From NCBI GenBank assembly GCA_913050645.1, contig CAJXAG010000007.1, positions 1 to 27,782 on the forward strand: a stretch of DNA of 27,782 bases, given 5' to 3'. Under the pieces are notes generated by a model that was not told the DNA's origin, searched no databases, and worked only from the letters and a program-made list of their open reading frames with translations. Below, piece by piece: positions 1-7,117 of this stretch; position 1 is the stretch's first letter, and the number at the start of each line of letters is the position of its first letter. This stretch comes from an uncultured bacterium. GTDB lineage: Bacteria; Patescibacteriota; Minisyncoccia; Phycocordibacterales; UBA918. The position numbers were made by a program, and so were the translations under genes.

Positions 1-14
1 AAACCTTAGCTAGC

Positions 15-84
15 AAAGAACCCCCGGTTCCACCCCAGAGGGGATGTGGGCAAATACCCCATCCCCTCTGGGGTGGGATTCTTT
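15..84 (-). terminator. Terminator-like hairpin after the small membrane protein
   Basis: A perfect 16-bp inverted repeat pairs 30-45 with 61-76 (core CCCCAGAGGGG). A second short pair, AAAGAA at 15-20 and TTCTTT at 79-84, extends it with an asymmetric internal bulge. It begins at the stop codon of the minus-strand gene ending at 83, where an intrinsic terminator is expected. The U-tract on the minus strand is poor (only a short TTCTTT), so this may be a processing or bidirectional hairpin instead. Confidence 0.5.
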
Positions 85-583
85 ACTCTTTCGCTTCCTT
101 ATAGAACCCAAGTGCAAATCGGTCCAAGTAGGATGTTTCAAAACGAACTACTGGCCGCGTCGTACTCATTTCAGAATTAAGAGGGATCCACGCTTTTTCT
201 TTTCTATCATATGAAAATACACCAACCACCTCATTCACGCCGCCAAGAGCAGCGTATACTTCGGGATCATATTCAAAAGTTACCTCTACTGTATATGCGT
301 CAGGCACTGGATCTAGTTTTATATCCCAAAACTTTGGCAACAACACAACATCGTCCGGCCTATCACCAAATGAAATCCATTCCTCATGCGGATCTACTAC
401 GATTTGTGTCCCGGCAGGAAGAGCTTCTGCTGAAGCCAATGAAGCGTGTGCCTCAGGAAAATCTCCTAACAGCATCCACGTATTATTGCTACGCTGGGAA
501 ACATACGTCCACACTAAAAGAAAAAACAGAATCAATACCGCAGACCATATTTTCACTGAAGTTATATTACTCATACAGTTCAC
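83..583 (-). CDS. Membrane-anchored protein with a domain shared with the large secreted protein at 1194-3344
   Basis: No named family was recognised. The protein has 166 residues (163 if the ATG at 574 is used). A hydrophobic segment at about residues 12-30 looks like a single N-terminal membrane anchor. The rest, about residues 55-160, would lie outside the membrane and matches the C-terminal domain of the protein at 1194-3344: shared motifs include PHxExISFG, LLPKFWDI, VTFxYDP, ALGG/QLGG and RFALGF/RYALGF. The start overlaps the end of the RelE-like toxin gene by 17 bp (8 bp from the second ATG), so it is probably translated from the same transcript as the toxin-antitoxin pair, although it has no obvious toxin-antitoxin function. 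The shared domain suggests an extracellular beta-rich binding or anchoring module; that is inference. Confidence 0.75.
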   Translation of the reverse strand: MNCMSNITSVKIWSAVLILFFLLVWTYVSQRSNNTWMLLGDFPEAHASLASAEALPAGTQIVVDPHEEWISFGDRPDDVVLLPKFWDIKLDPVPDAYTVEVTFEYDPEVYAALGGVNEVVGVFSYDRKEKAWIPLNSEMSTTRPVVRFETSYLDRFALGFYKEAKE

Positions 584-824
584 TATGTGTCCCTATCTCG
601 TAAAAAGTTATTTTTGTTTTCGTGGTAATAAATAATGCACGATAGTCTCCGGTGATATTCATGCTCTGAAGTGGATACTTATTCCCCTTGAGTGTATGGA
701 CTCTCAAAATATCATGCGAGCCATGCGTAATGTATATATCGAGTCTATCACTAAATCTTTTCTGAACTTTTGCAGGTAACTTTCTGTACTGTTTCTTAAA
801 AGAGTTCCGAAAAAAAACCTTCAT
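567..824 (-). CDS. RelE/ParE-superfamily toxin (type II toxin-antitoxin)
   Basis: An 85-residue basic protein with the layout of RelE/YafQ-like toxins: an N-terminal strand, a basic helical hairpin (KKQYRKLPAKVQKRF, about residues 9-23), the core strands around LKGNKYPLQSMNITGDYRALF, and the typical closing strand EIGTHSELY. Family members are ribosome-dependent mRNA interferases or, in the ParE branch, gyrase poisons. The terminal 'GTHxELY' and the arginine in 'GDYRALF' favour the mRNA interferase branch. It follows the antitoxin with 2 bp between the genes, the usual antitoxin-first arrangement, so the two are surely co-transcribed. Length is normal and no key region is missing. The exact subfamily is uncertain. 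Confidence 0.88.
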   Translation of the reverse strand: MKVFFRNSFKKQYRKLPAKVQKRFSDRLDIYITHGSHDILRVHTLKGNKYPLQSMNITGDYRALFITTKTKITFYEIGTHSELYE

Positions 825-826
825 AT

Positions 827-1099
827 CTATTTATCCAACCAAGCCATTGCCTCTTCCACTGAAGTGAAGGCTGGAGATAATCCCTTGCCTTGCTTGGATT
901 CATTCACAGCCTTCTCAATACGTTTTGAAACTGCTGGTTTAAGTTGAGGTTCGCGACGAAGGGTAAACTCCCCAGTGTGCACAAACTCCTTTAGGTAGGC
1001 ATTCACGACAGTGGAAAGAGGGACGCCCAAGTGCTTAGCCAAGGCCTGCGCCTGCTCCTTAACGTCTTTATCAGTTTTAACATTGAGTACGGTTTTCAT
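827..1099 (-). CDS. RelB/DinJ-type antitoxin
   Basis: A 90-residue protein. The N-terminal half (about residues 1-48) looks like a ribbon-helix-helix DNA-binding domain of the RelB/DinJ kind: MKTVLNVKTDKDVKEQAQ followed by two helices around LAKHLGVPLSTVVNAYLKEF. The charged C-terminal half should wrap the toxin and ends in a helix (EEAMAWLDK) like many RelB proteins. The gene lies 2 bp upstream of the toxin. An imperfect 22-bp palindrome overlapping the promoter just upstream is a good candidate operator for autorepression by the antitoxin or the complex. The ATG lies only nine bases beyond the -10 hexamer, so the leader is very short or absent. Confidence 0.88.
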   Translation of the reverse strand: MKTVLNVKTDKDVKEQAQALAKHLGVPLSTVVNAYLKEFVHTGEFTLRREPQLKPAVSKRIEKAVNESKQGKGLSPAFTSVEEAMAWLDK

Positions 1100-1104
1100 A
1101 TACT

Positions 1105-1136
1105 AACCATTGTATACACAACGGTTATATTGTCAA
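1105..1136 (-). promoter_or_regulatory. Promoter and probable operator of the toxin-antitoxin operon
   Basis: On the minus strand a consensus -35 TTGACA (1136-1131) is followed after 16 bp by a -10 TACAAT (1114-1109). The 22 bp at 1105-1126 form an imperfect palindrome (AACC...GGTT, 18 of 22 positions symmetric) covering the -10. Ribbon-helix-helix antitoxins bind such palindromes at their own promoters, so autorepression is likely. Binding itself is inferred. Confidence 0.72.
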
Positions 1137-1143
1137 TATATTA

Positions 1144-1180
1144 TAAAAAGCACGGCGAGCTTCGCTCGCCGTGCTTTTTA
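1144..1180. terminator. Bidirectional intrinsic terminator
   Basis: A GC-rich 11-bp stem (GCACGGCGAGC at 1150-1160, loop TTC, complementary arm 1164-1174) is flanked by TAAAAA on the left and TTTTTA on the right, giving a U-tract on either strand. It lies between the toxin-antitoxin promoter and the stop codon of the minus-strand gene ending at 1194, so its main job is probably to end that gene's transcript and isolate the downstream promoter. Confidence 0.9.
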
Positions 1181-1193
1181 CCTCCCCTCACCA

Positions 1194-3344
1194 CTACCTG
1201 ATCATCACCAGTATCCGTTGTACCAATGAATCAATTTCTGCTGCTTCCTCTTCTGTAAGTTGTCCAAATCGCACCAAACGATCCGCTGTATTGCCTACAT
1301 AGGTCAACAACCGCTTTGCTGCAACCTTTGTTCCACGGCGGTCCTTCTGTGCAAGACGTTCGGCAAGTTGCACTTTACGAATAAGCGCCTTTTTTATAAA
1401 TTTCTGCAACGAAGTCTCCTCAATCACCGCCTTCAACTCTCCAAAAAGATTTTCCGTGTACACTTCTTCCGCTACAAAACCGAGCGCATAGCGAGAGAAG
1501 TGGTTCGTTGGAAATGAAACAGTCTCATCTTCTGTATTCACGACACTACGTTGCTGCTCCCACTTTTTCTGTACCTGGTCATAGTAGAAGACACTGAGTG
1601 TTTGCTGATTTCCACCGAGCTGCGCAACTACATCAGGATCATAGTTAAATGTCACCTCCGCACTGAACGTTTCATTTGCTAGTGAACTTGTGATATCCCA
1701 GAACTTCGGTAACAAAGTTACACCACGCGGTTTTTCACCAAAAGAAATATACTCGTCATGTGGAGCAACCTCAAATCGCTCCCCGGGAGGCAATGCATCT
1801 TCAAATGCCATCACTACTCCTGTTCCCTGGAAATCAATTGATGTTTCACCACCGGTGGTAAAGTGGGAACGGATAGCATCTATACCTGCCCAAGCAACTG
1901 GGTTTAGGAACCGAACCGTCCCACCGATATCACTAAATGCCGGACCTTGTGGCGCATCACCGCCTATTTCTCCAATAGTGTCAGTCCCCCAGAGACCTTC
2001 ATACGCCATCCAAAACGGTGTACTTTCCGCAATTTCATTACCTGCCAAAAATTCAGCGCTATCAAGAGAGGGACCTATAGCTGAAGTGAGATCGTCTTTT
2101 ACACCCGCGTCGTGGACACCATCGTCATTGTTGGGATAGTTCGCATGAGAACCGAGTGCTACATATGAAGTGACCGTGTCTCCCTGCCGATCTATCTCAT
2201 CACTCTCCCAACTACGCCGTACTGAATCATACTGCAACACGTTCCATGCAGGATCGCCATCATTGCGATGCGCCGAGTACGCTATATACCGTGGTTCAAG
2301 CGATTCTTTATCCAGATACACAAACACAGACTCCCAATCTCCCTCATGGTTATTAAGTCCATCGTACTCTTTCCAATTATTCATGGCATAGAAGTACCAA
2401 TATTGCAGCACGGTGTAGTCACCATCGTCCATTTTCTGATAGTAGACAGTCGTGGGACTATCCAGTGCGTCATACTTTGTTTTTGCTGCAGCGAGATCAA
2501 TCGACTTCTTTTGGTCTGGGTCACTAAACGCAAGGTAGTATTCACTTGTGTCATCAGAACCCACAACAGTCTCAAACTGTTCGGGTGTGAGTGTAGCCGC
2601 ATCATACAACTGTCTGTCTCTGCCGTCCATGTCCCATAGCGCACTTGCTTCTACAAAGTCAATCACATCCATGGGTAAATAATCCTCATCTGGATGCAGC
2701 GCCAGCTTCGGTGCATACTGCAATACGAGCGGATCGACATCCTCCTCCTCTTCATGCAGCGTATAGGTAATTTCTAGGTATGGACGCAGTGATGGATCGC
2801 CGAGGTAGTCGGAGGAGTAGAATCCTTTCACACGATTGTTGCTGGTTAGCTGCCCTCTGACTCCAAACCCATAGTTCTGGTACAAATTTTGCTTCCACCC
2901 TTGAACAGATGATGTAACGTCAACAATCCACCAGCTTGAATCAAGTACAGGCTTCCATTCCATACCTATATCTACATAGGCTGGATTAGAAATATCCGAT
3001 GGGTCAGATTCATTCCAGTACTCAACAACTCTATTCACCTTTGCGGAATTTGGATTAGAGTCACCCCTGTAATTAAACAAACCAAACTTTGCACTAAGTA
3101 CCTCAGCTTCTTCTGGGATATTATCTATATTAAACTCAATAAATGTAAACCACTCGTCACCCCAGCCACCAATACGCAAATGATCGGCGTCAGGGCGACC
3201 ATCACGACCACCAACCGAACCTACTCCATAGTAAGTATCCTTCCCTTCCTCTGGACCTGGTTGAATCCTCACTGTAAACTCTTCAGCAGCTTGTGCCGCC
3301 TGAGCGGAAAATATAAATAAAAGAACAATTAAAAATTTTTTCAT
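1194..3344 (-). CDS. Secreted multidomain protein: DNRLRE-like domain, Vps62-like domain, novel C-terminal domain
   Basis: The open frame reaches 3437, but the ATG at 3344 begins a clear signal peptide (MKKFLIVLLFIFSAQAAQA), so that start is preferred (716 residues). Residues about 22-197 resemble DNRLRE/CBM96-like extracellular beta domains (conserved aromatic strands, VDVTSSVQGW, SLRPYLEITY). Residues about 207-419 resemble the Vps62 family, with HEGDWE at 333-338 and YVALGSHANY near 394-403. Residues about 506-624 are a domain also present in the membrane protein at 83-583 (PHDEYISFG, LLPKFWDI). The last 92 residues are a charged helical tail, perhaps for attachment to the cell surface or a partner. 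Vps62-type proteins have been named from yeast vacuolar sorting but have no known activity in bacteria. A role at the cell surface is inferred. Confidence 0.85.
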   Translation of the reverse strand: MKKFLIVLLFIFSAQAAQAAEEFTVRIQPGPEEGKDTYYGVGSVGGRDGRPDADHLRIGGWGDEWFTFIEFNIDNIPEEAEVLSAKFGLFNYRGDSNPNSAKVNRVVEYWNESDPSDISNPAYVDIGMEWKPVLDSSWWIVDVTSSVQGWKQNLYQNYGFGVRGQLTSNNRVKGFYSSDYLGDPSLRPYLEITYTLHEEEEDVDPLVLQYAPKLALHPDEDYLPMDVIDFVEASALWDMDGRDRQLYDAATLTPEQFETVVGSDDTSEYYLAFSDPDQKKSIDLAAAKTKYDALDSPTTVYYQKMDDGDYTVLQYWYFYAMNNWKEYDGLNNHEGDWESVFVYLDKESLEPRYIAYSAHRNDGDPAWNVLQYDSVRRSWESDEIDRQGDTVTSYVALGSHANYPNNDDGVHDAGVKDDLTSAIGPSLDSAEFLAGNEIAESTPFWMAYEGLWGTDTIGEIGGDAPQGPAFSDIGGTVRFLNPVAWAGIDAIRSHFTTGGETSIDFQGTGVVMAFEDALPPGERFEVAPHDEYISFGEKPRGVTLLPKFWDITSSLANETFSAEVTFNYDPDVVAQLGGNQQTLSVFYYDQVQKKWEQQRSVVNTEDETVSFPTNHFSRYALGFVAEEVYTENLFGELKAVIEETSLQKFIKKALIRKVQLAERLAQKDRRGTKVAAKRLLTYVGNTADRLVRFGQLTEEEAAEIDSLVQRILVMIR

Positions 3345-3483
3345 ACAAAATTTTATGAACGAACAATACTCATGACTATACTGTATCAGCACAACATTTT
3401 TACCTACAATACACAGAAGTGTTAATACTCGTTCCAAAACAATAATATGTAATACCGTAAGGAAATTTATAGGACCAATGAAC

Positions 3484-3508
3484 TACCCCGCCCTAAAGGA
3501 TTGGGGTA
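3484..3508. repeat. End hairpin of the IS200-like element, 3' of tnpA
   Basis: TACCCC (3484-3489) pairs with GGGGTA (3503-3508), with an inner CC/GG pairing around a TAAA loop. It lies about 30 bp beyond the tnpA stop, where IS200/IS605 elements have the right-end recognition hairpin. Confidence 0.6.
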
Positions 3509-3535
3509 TCAGTGGCGCATGAATAGCGCTGGTGA

Positions 3536-3937
3536 TCAGAACAACGTTAAGTTTGTTTGGTGTAGTTGAGCATATTCAGGACAGCCTTGGTTCTGTACAT
3601 AATTTTTAATAATGGACATGTTGGCATTGCCGACAGTATTAACGTAATAGCCATCTGACCATAGGCTACTTCCCAACAGAAAGACTTTCACCTCAGGATG
3701 TTGTATGAAAAATTGACGTGATACGTTACCTTTCACGATATTTGCAAGGTCTGCCGGCAATAGCACTGGAATAGCTTGGGTGAGAAAGTGGACGTGGTCT
3801 GTATCTATACCTATTTCTAAGAAATGGAGTTCATAGCGTTTCTCTAATTCCAGTGCTAACGCCTTAAGAGTTGGTTCATTCTCTGAGGTGAAGATCTTTC
3901 TTTGGTATTTTATTGGACAGACTAGGTGGTATACCAA
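3536..3937 (-). CDS. tnpA: IS200/IS605-family TnpA (Y1 transposase), 5' end probably damaged
   Basis: The 133 residues read from a TTG at 3937 carry the family's hallmarks: YHLVCPIKYQRKIF at the start, the HUH-like metal site DTDHVHF (about residues 45-51), SLWSDGYYVNT, and the catalytic-tyrosine helix NYVQNQ near residue 117. TnpA cuts and rejoins single-stranded ends through this tyrosine. The normal family N-terminus continues upstream in the same frame (NYKHSASEL), but no usual start codon is found there. An ATG at about 3969-3967 is out of frame by one base; adding one base after ATGTC would give a typical MSTNYKHS start. A one-base deletion is therefore likely and the gene may be weakly expressed or dead. 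A perfect 9-bp inverted repeat lies over this 5' region. Confidence 0.8.
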   Translation of the reverse strand: MVYHLVCPIKYQRKIFTSENEPTLKALALELEKRYELHFLEIGIDTDHVHFLTQAIPVLLPADLANIVKGNVSRQFFIQHPEVKVFLLGSSLWSDGYYVNTVGNANMSIIKNYVQNQGCPEYAQLHQTNLTLF

Positions 3938-3955
3938 CTCACTGGCACTGTGTTT

Positions 3956-3979
3956 ATAGTTGGTGACATTACCAACTAT
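3956..3979 (-). promoter_or_regulatory. Hairpin over the 5' end of tnpA
   Basis: ATAGTTGGT at 3956-3964 pairs perfectly with 3971-3979 around a 6-base loop. It contains the out-of-frame ATG of tnpA in its loop on the minus strand. In IS200 a 5' hairpin in the tnpA message hides the ribosome-binding site and keeps transposition rare; a similar role here is inferred from position alone. Confidence 0.55.
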
Positions 3980-3991
3980 TGTATCGTAGAT

Positions 3992-4011
3992 CCCCGGCCT
4001 GAAGGCGAGGG
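3992..4011. repeat. End hairpin of the IS200-like element, 5' of tnpA
   Basis: CCC/GGG outer pairs (3992-3994 with 4009-4011) and GCC/GGC inner pairs (3997-3999 with 4004-4006) around a TGAA loop. This is the expected left-end recognition structure for TnpA; the outside continues as GTAGTT, matching the inverted border at 3481. Confidence 0.6.
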
Positions 4012-4043
4012 TAGTTGTTTTGAAAGTAATACGTACACAAAAT

Positions 4044-4052
4044 TGTTATAAT
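4044..4052 (+). promoter_or_regulatory. Extended -10 promoter, probably giving a leaderless transcript
   Basis: TG-T-TATAAT (TG at 4044-4045, hexamer 4047-4052) is a perfect extended -10. Six bases separate it from the ATG at 4059, so transcription would start on or next to the start codon. No good -35 was found at normal spacing, which is tolerated with an extended -10, and no Shine-Dalgarno sequence is present. Confidence 0.65.
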
Positions 4053-4058
4053 GCTTAT

Positions 4059-5297
4059 ATGAATATTGAAGTAACACCTGAGAACATTAATGCCTTCCTT
4101 CATTTTGGTTGGCTTCCTCGCACCGATCTTTCACCACCAATTCCTGAAATATGGATACCTGATTCTCCCAGCAATCATTCTTATGAACCAAGAGAAGGTG
4201 GTACTCTTTTACGAAATGCCATACTTGAATCATGTGCCAACCATAAAGAATTAGTAGTTCCGCTTTCTGGCGGGTTAGACAGTCGAGTTATCGCAGCTGT
4301 TTTACGGGAACATAACATTGATTTTTTAGCAGTCACACTTGGGACACCTGGCACCTATGATTATGATCTCGGTGCATCCACTGCGAAAGCACTGGGAATA
4401 CCTCACAACGCAATCGATGTGACCAAATTAATACTTGATACCGACAATCTTGTATCAACGGCACAACGCATAAACGACTGGACCAATATAATTGAAGTAC
4501 AATATAATCTACATATTAATAACACTTATCCTGATGCAAAAATTGTTTCTGGGTTTCTAGGTGATTTTCTTGGTGGTTCGTATACTGGAATAGACCATAG
4601 TAGCTGGAATCATGCAGTAACTGACTTCATAAAGCTGTCTAAAATTTCAAGCTGTCTACCATCCACACGTATAGACATCGAGACCCAACTTCTTCTTGAT
4701 CTCAAGACGCCACAAGAAAAAAATTTAACGTACTATGAAGAACTGACCATGAGGACACGACACACCTGCTCACTACGACCAACAGTTTTTCCTGATGACT
4801 ATAATTACATCTTACCGTTTCTCAATCAGCAATGGGTGGAATACATGCTCGGGGCATCAAGAGAACTCCGAATACGCTCAAGGCACTATCGTGATATCTT
4901 ACACACAAATTGGCCTAAAGCATTCGCCCTTCCTGCAAAAAATTTTAACGGGGGTACCATAAAAGATTCGATACGAAAAAGAAAATATCACGCCCAGAAA
5001 AATCGCGTTCGCAGTAAGTTACACAGGACATTTCCGGATGTTGCAACAACGTTTATGGGAATAGACCCACACCAAAATTACACAGACTTTCGTAAACAAA
5101 TTATCCATAATAGGGGTTTCCGAAATATAATACAACGCAACGTCCTTGACTTAAGTGAAAGAAATATTGTATCTGACATCAATATCACAGATCTGTATAA
5201 AAAATGCTTTGATCACAAAACGCGCCCAAATTATATAGAAGCAAACACATTACTAAATTTAACAAACCTAGAAATTAATTTAAAAGCAACAATATGA
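4059..5297 (+). CDS. Asparagine-synthetase-like ATP-dependent amide-forming enzyme without glutaminase domain
   Basis: The 412-residue product (ATG at 4059, seven bases after a perfect -10) corresponds only to the C-terminal synthetase half of class B asparagine synthetases. Residues about 11-20 (NAFLHFGWLP) match the linker that normally follows the glutaminase domain. The ATP-pyrophosphatase loop SGGLDS is at residues 70-75. The second family motif, usually SGxGADExFGG, is SGFLGDFLGG at 164-173, so it is only partly kept. Such enzymes activate a carboxylate as an acyl-adenylate and join it to an amine. Without glutaminase, ammonia or an amine must come from elsewhere. Its stop overlaps the next gene by ATGA. 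In a glycan locus the substrate could be a uronic acid, as with WbpS-type proteins; that is inference. Confidence 0.82.
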   Translation: MNIEVTPENINAFLHFGWLPRTDLSPPIPEIWIPDSPSNHSYEPREGGTLLRNAILESCANHKELVVPLSGGLDSRVIAAVLREHNIDFLAVTLGTPGTYDYDLGASTAKALGIPHNAIDVTKLILDTDNLVSTAQRINDWTNIIEVQYNLHINNTYPDAKIVSGFLGDFLGGSYTGIDHSSWNHAVTDFIKLSKISSCLPSTRIDIETQLLLDLKTPQEKNLTYYEELTMRTRHTCSLRPTVFPDDYNYILPFLNQQWVEYMLGASRELRIRSRHYRDILHTNWPKAFALPAKNFNGGTIKDSIRKRKYHAQKNRVRSKLHRTFPDVATTFMGIDPHQNYTDFRKQIIHNRGFRNIIQRNVLDLSERNIVSDINITDLYKKCFDHKTRPNYIEANTLLNLTNLEINLKATI

Positions 5298-5980
5298 AGA
5301 CACGATTAATTGATAGAAAATACCGAAATGTACGAGTATGGTCAAATGACGAATTAAAGAAAATTGCACACCATTTCACAGGTAGCGTTTGTAACGTTAG
5401 TGCATGGAGAGACCAAGATAAGGAAGGCAAGTGCTACAAGGACTACTTTACAAATGCTTCATCTTATTTAATAACCAACTACCACAAGAGTCCTGCACGC
5501 GGAGCGCAAAAAGATCTTCCGAATCAAATCCTTCTTGACCTTGAAAAGGACCTCGAACCAGACATGGAGGAGCAGTTTGATGTCGTATACAACCATACCA
5601 CCCTTGAGCACGTATTTGAATGTCAAAAAGCCTTTAAAAATCTCTGTCTCCTTTCTAAAGACATTGTTATTTTGGTAGTACCCTTTCTTCAAGAAACACA
5701 TGCTGATTATGGAGATTACTGGAGATATACTCCACAAGGCATGGATAAACTTTTTAAAAGTAACGGAATGACAACTGTATATTACAATCGAAACGACCAA
5801 GGTTCGGACTCAATTTATTTGTTTTGTGTAGGAGCAAAGAATCCCGAACAATGGCACCAACTAGTTAACACTCCGGGAAACAAAACTGAATGTATCTATA
5901 CTGAATTTGTTGGGACACAAATAATTAAAAATAGTTTTTTTGATTGGATTAAGAACCGTTTCATAACCCTTTTTAATTAA
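5294..5980 (+). CDS. Class I SAM-dependent methyltransferase-like protein, divergent cofactor motif
   Basis: A 228-residue protein starting at an ATGA overlap with the synthetase-like gene, so the two are translationally coupled. The central part is typical of Methyltransf_11-like enzymes: FDVVYNHTTLEHV (about residues 94-106), then a long strand VILVVPF and the Y-G-D-YWRYTP segment seen in methyltransferases of surface-sugar clusters. The usual glycine-rich motif I is degenerate: SVCNVSAWRDQ near residues 31-41 stands where VLDVGCG is expected. Either SAM binding is divergent or the protein has another use. The 3' end overlaps the convergent glycosyltransferase gene by 8 bp. Target unknown; a modification partner of the upstream enzyme is likely from coupling. 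Confidence 0.72.
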   Translation: MKTRLIDRKYRNVRVWSNDELKKIAHHFTGSVCNVSAWRDQDKEGKCYKDYFTNASSYLITNYHKSPARGAQKDLPNQILLDLEKDLEPDMEEQFDVVYNHTTLEHVFECQKAFKNLCLLSKDIVILVVPFLQETHADYGDYWRYTPQGMDKLFKSNGMTTVYYNRNDQGSDSIYLFCVGAKNPEQWHQLVNTPGNKTECIYTEFVGTQIIKNSFFDWIKNRFITLFN

Positions 5981-7109
5981 GAATTCGCATCCCTCGCGCC
6001 CTCCATGCAAACTGCTTAGCCAATTCCTTGTTCGACTCAGCTTCTTTTGTTAACACAGGCAGCTCAGTGTATGCTTGCAGCATTTTCTCCGCATAGTCCT
6101 TTGTGTTGTTAGGCACTGTGTAAAGCACCGATTGCATATTCTCAACCTCTCTAACTGTAGGTAGATCTGTCGATATGATTGGCTTCCCAGCTGCTAAGTA
6201 AGCGAAAAGCTTAATTGGAGACATATATTTTGCATAATGTGTACTGTCCGGATAATTCATGAGCAAAACGTCACACACCTTGACATACTCAGCAAATCTC
6301 GACTGATCAAGTTCGACTACTTTGATAACGTTATTTGGTAGATTCAATTTATCAATTACATTCTGATAGTAGAAGCGCTCCTCTTCTTCCACTCCCACGA
6401 GATACAAAAAAACATCTTTCTGAACACTGTATAACTCGGAAAAAGCTATTACTATATCTTCAACTCCCTTATCTTTACCAATGGTTGTGAATTTTCCTAT
6501 ATACCCATACACAATCGCGCCGTTCGGTAATACGAGACTTTCTCTCAGATGATTTTTACTAGGAACATTACGGAATTGATCCAGATATACACCACTGGGC
6601 TCGACCGAAATATCATCCCGAGCTGCAAACTCACTATAATAATCCCTCAATCCGTTTGATATCACAACAACCTTTTTTACATTACGCGCAACAAATTTCG
6701 TTATGAAATCCTCATGCACTTGATGTATTTCTACATAACACTTACTGCGCAGTCCCATCAAAATAAATATCAATATCCTGAGCTTTTCACGAGAATATAT
6801 CACATCATAGTTAGTGTAGTGCGTCAGATAAAACAATATCGCGCGCAAATTCTCATAGAGGGCTAAGGCCAGAAAGCCAAATTTACCAAACTTAAATAGG
6901 TGTGATGTCGACGCAAAGCTGTAGAATGTAAAACGTACATCCATTCCATAATACTCACTAATACTTTGCTGCTCTTCACTCCTCTCTGGAACATGCAAAT
7001 CAACCTCCCAGCCACACTCACTAAAGCCCTCACACTGCCGTGCTATTGCCAATCCTGACGCTTTATTTGACGGTACGCGAACACTTGATAAATATAGGAG
7101 CTTCATCAT
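5973..7109 (-). CDS. GT4-family (GT-B fold) glycosyltransferase
   Basis: The 378-residue protein (or 377 from the second ATG) has the GT-B layout: an N-terminal acceptor domain beginning MKLLYLSSVRVPSNKASG, a middle ISNGLRDYY strand-helix where the two domains meet, and a C-terminal nucleotide-sugar domain with YIGKFTTIGKDKGVED (about residues 202-217) and SPIKLFAYLAAGKPII (about residues 294-309), the variant of the EX7E region common in GT4 enzymes of surface loci. It would transfer a sugar from a nucleotide donor to a growing lipid-linked glycan at the inner face of the membrane. It is the last gene of the run 8897-5973, 8 bp after the epimerase. Donor and linkage cannot be read from sequence. 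Confidence 0.9.
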   Translation of the reverse strand: MMKLLYLSSVRVPSNKASGLAIARQCEGFSECGWEVDLHVPERSEEQQSISEYYGMDVRFTFYSFASTSHLFKFGKFGFLALALYENLRAILFYLTHYTNYDVIYSREKLRILIFILMGLRSKCYVEIHQVHEDFITKFVARNVKKVVVISNGLRDYYSEFAARDDISVEPSGVYLDQFRNVPSKNHLRESLVLPNGAIVYGYIGKFTTIGKDKGVEDIVIAFSELYSVQKDVFLYLVGVEEEERFYYQNVIDKLNLPNNVIKVVELDQSRFAEYVKVCDVLLMNYPDSTHYAKYMSPIKLFAYLAAGKPIISTDLPTVREVENMQSVLYTVPNNTKDYAEKMLQAYTELPVLTKEAESNKELAKQFAWRARGMRILN

Positions 7110-7117
7110 TCAACTAA

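Larger units (their letters stand above)
3481..4016 (-). mobile_element. IS200/IS605-like single-gene insertion element
   Basis: A solo tnpA of the HUH/Y1 type is bracketed by two different imperfect hairpins (3484-3508 and 3992-4011). The outer borders are inverted copies of each other: AACTACCCCGCC at 3481-3492 and, on the opposite strand, AACTACCCTCGCC ending at 4016. There is no tnpB. IS200-type elements move as single strands and recognise subterminal hairpins; they do not make target duplications, and none is seen. Exact borders are uncertain by several bases. The element sits just upstream of the promoter of the next plus-strand gene (4059). Confidence 0.75.

Noticed and set aside
211..603. 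130-codon plus-strand frame opposite the small membrane protein
   Set aside because: It is the antisense of a protein with a recognisable domain and overlaps the toxin start; no features of its own.
1690..2644. Several open frames on both strands inside the large secreted protein gene
   Set aside because: They are shadow frames of a gene whose own frame carries clear domain motifs.
3345..3437. N-terminal extension of the large secreted protein to 3437
   Set aside because: The 31 extra residues precede a textbook signal peptide starting at the ATG at 3344; a signal peptide must be at the start to work, so the extension is not used.
4059..5980. Alternative genetic code (UGA recoded)
   Set aside because: TGA ends the gene at 5295-5297 exactly where the next gene begins, and no in-frame TGA interrupts conserved protein regions.
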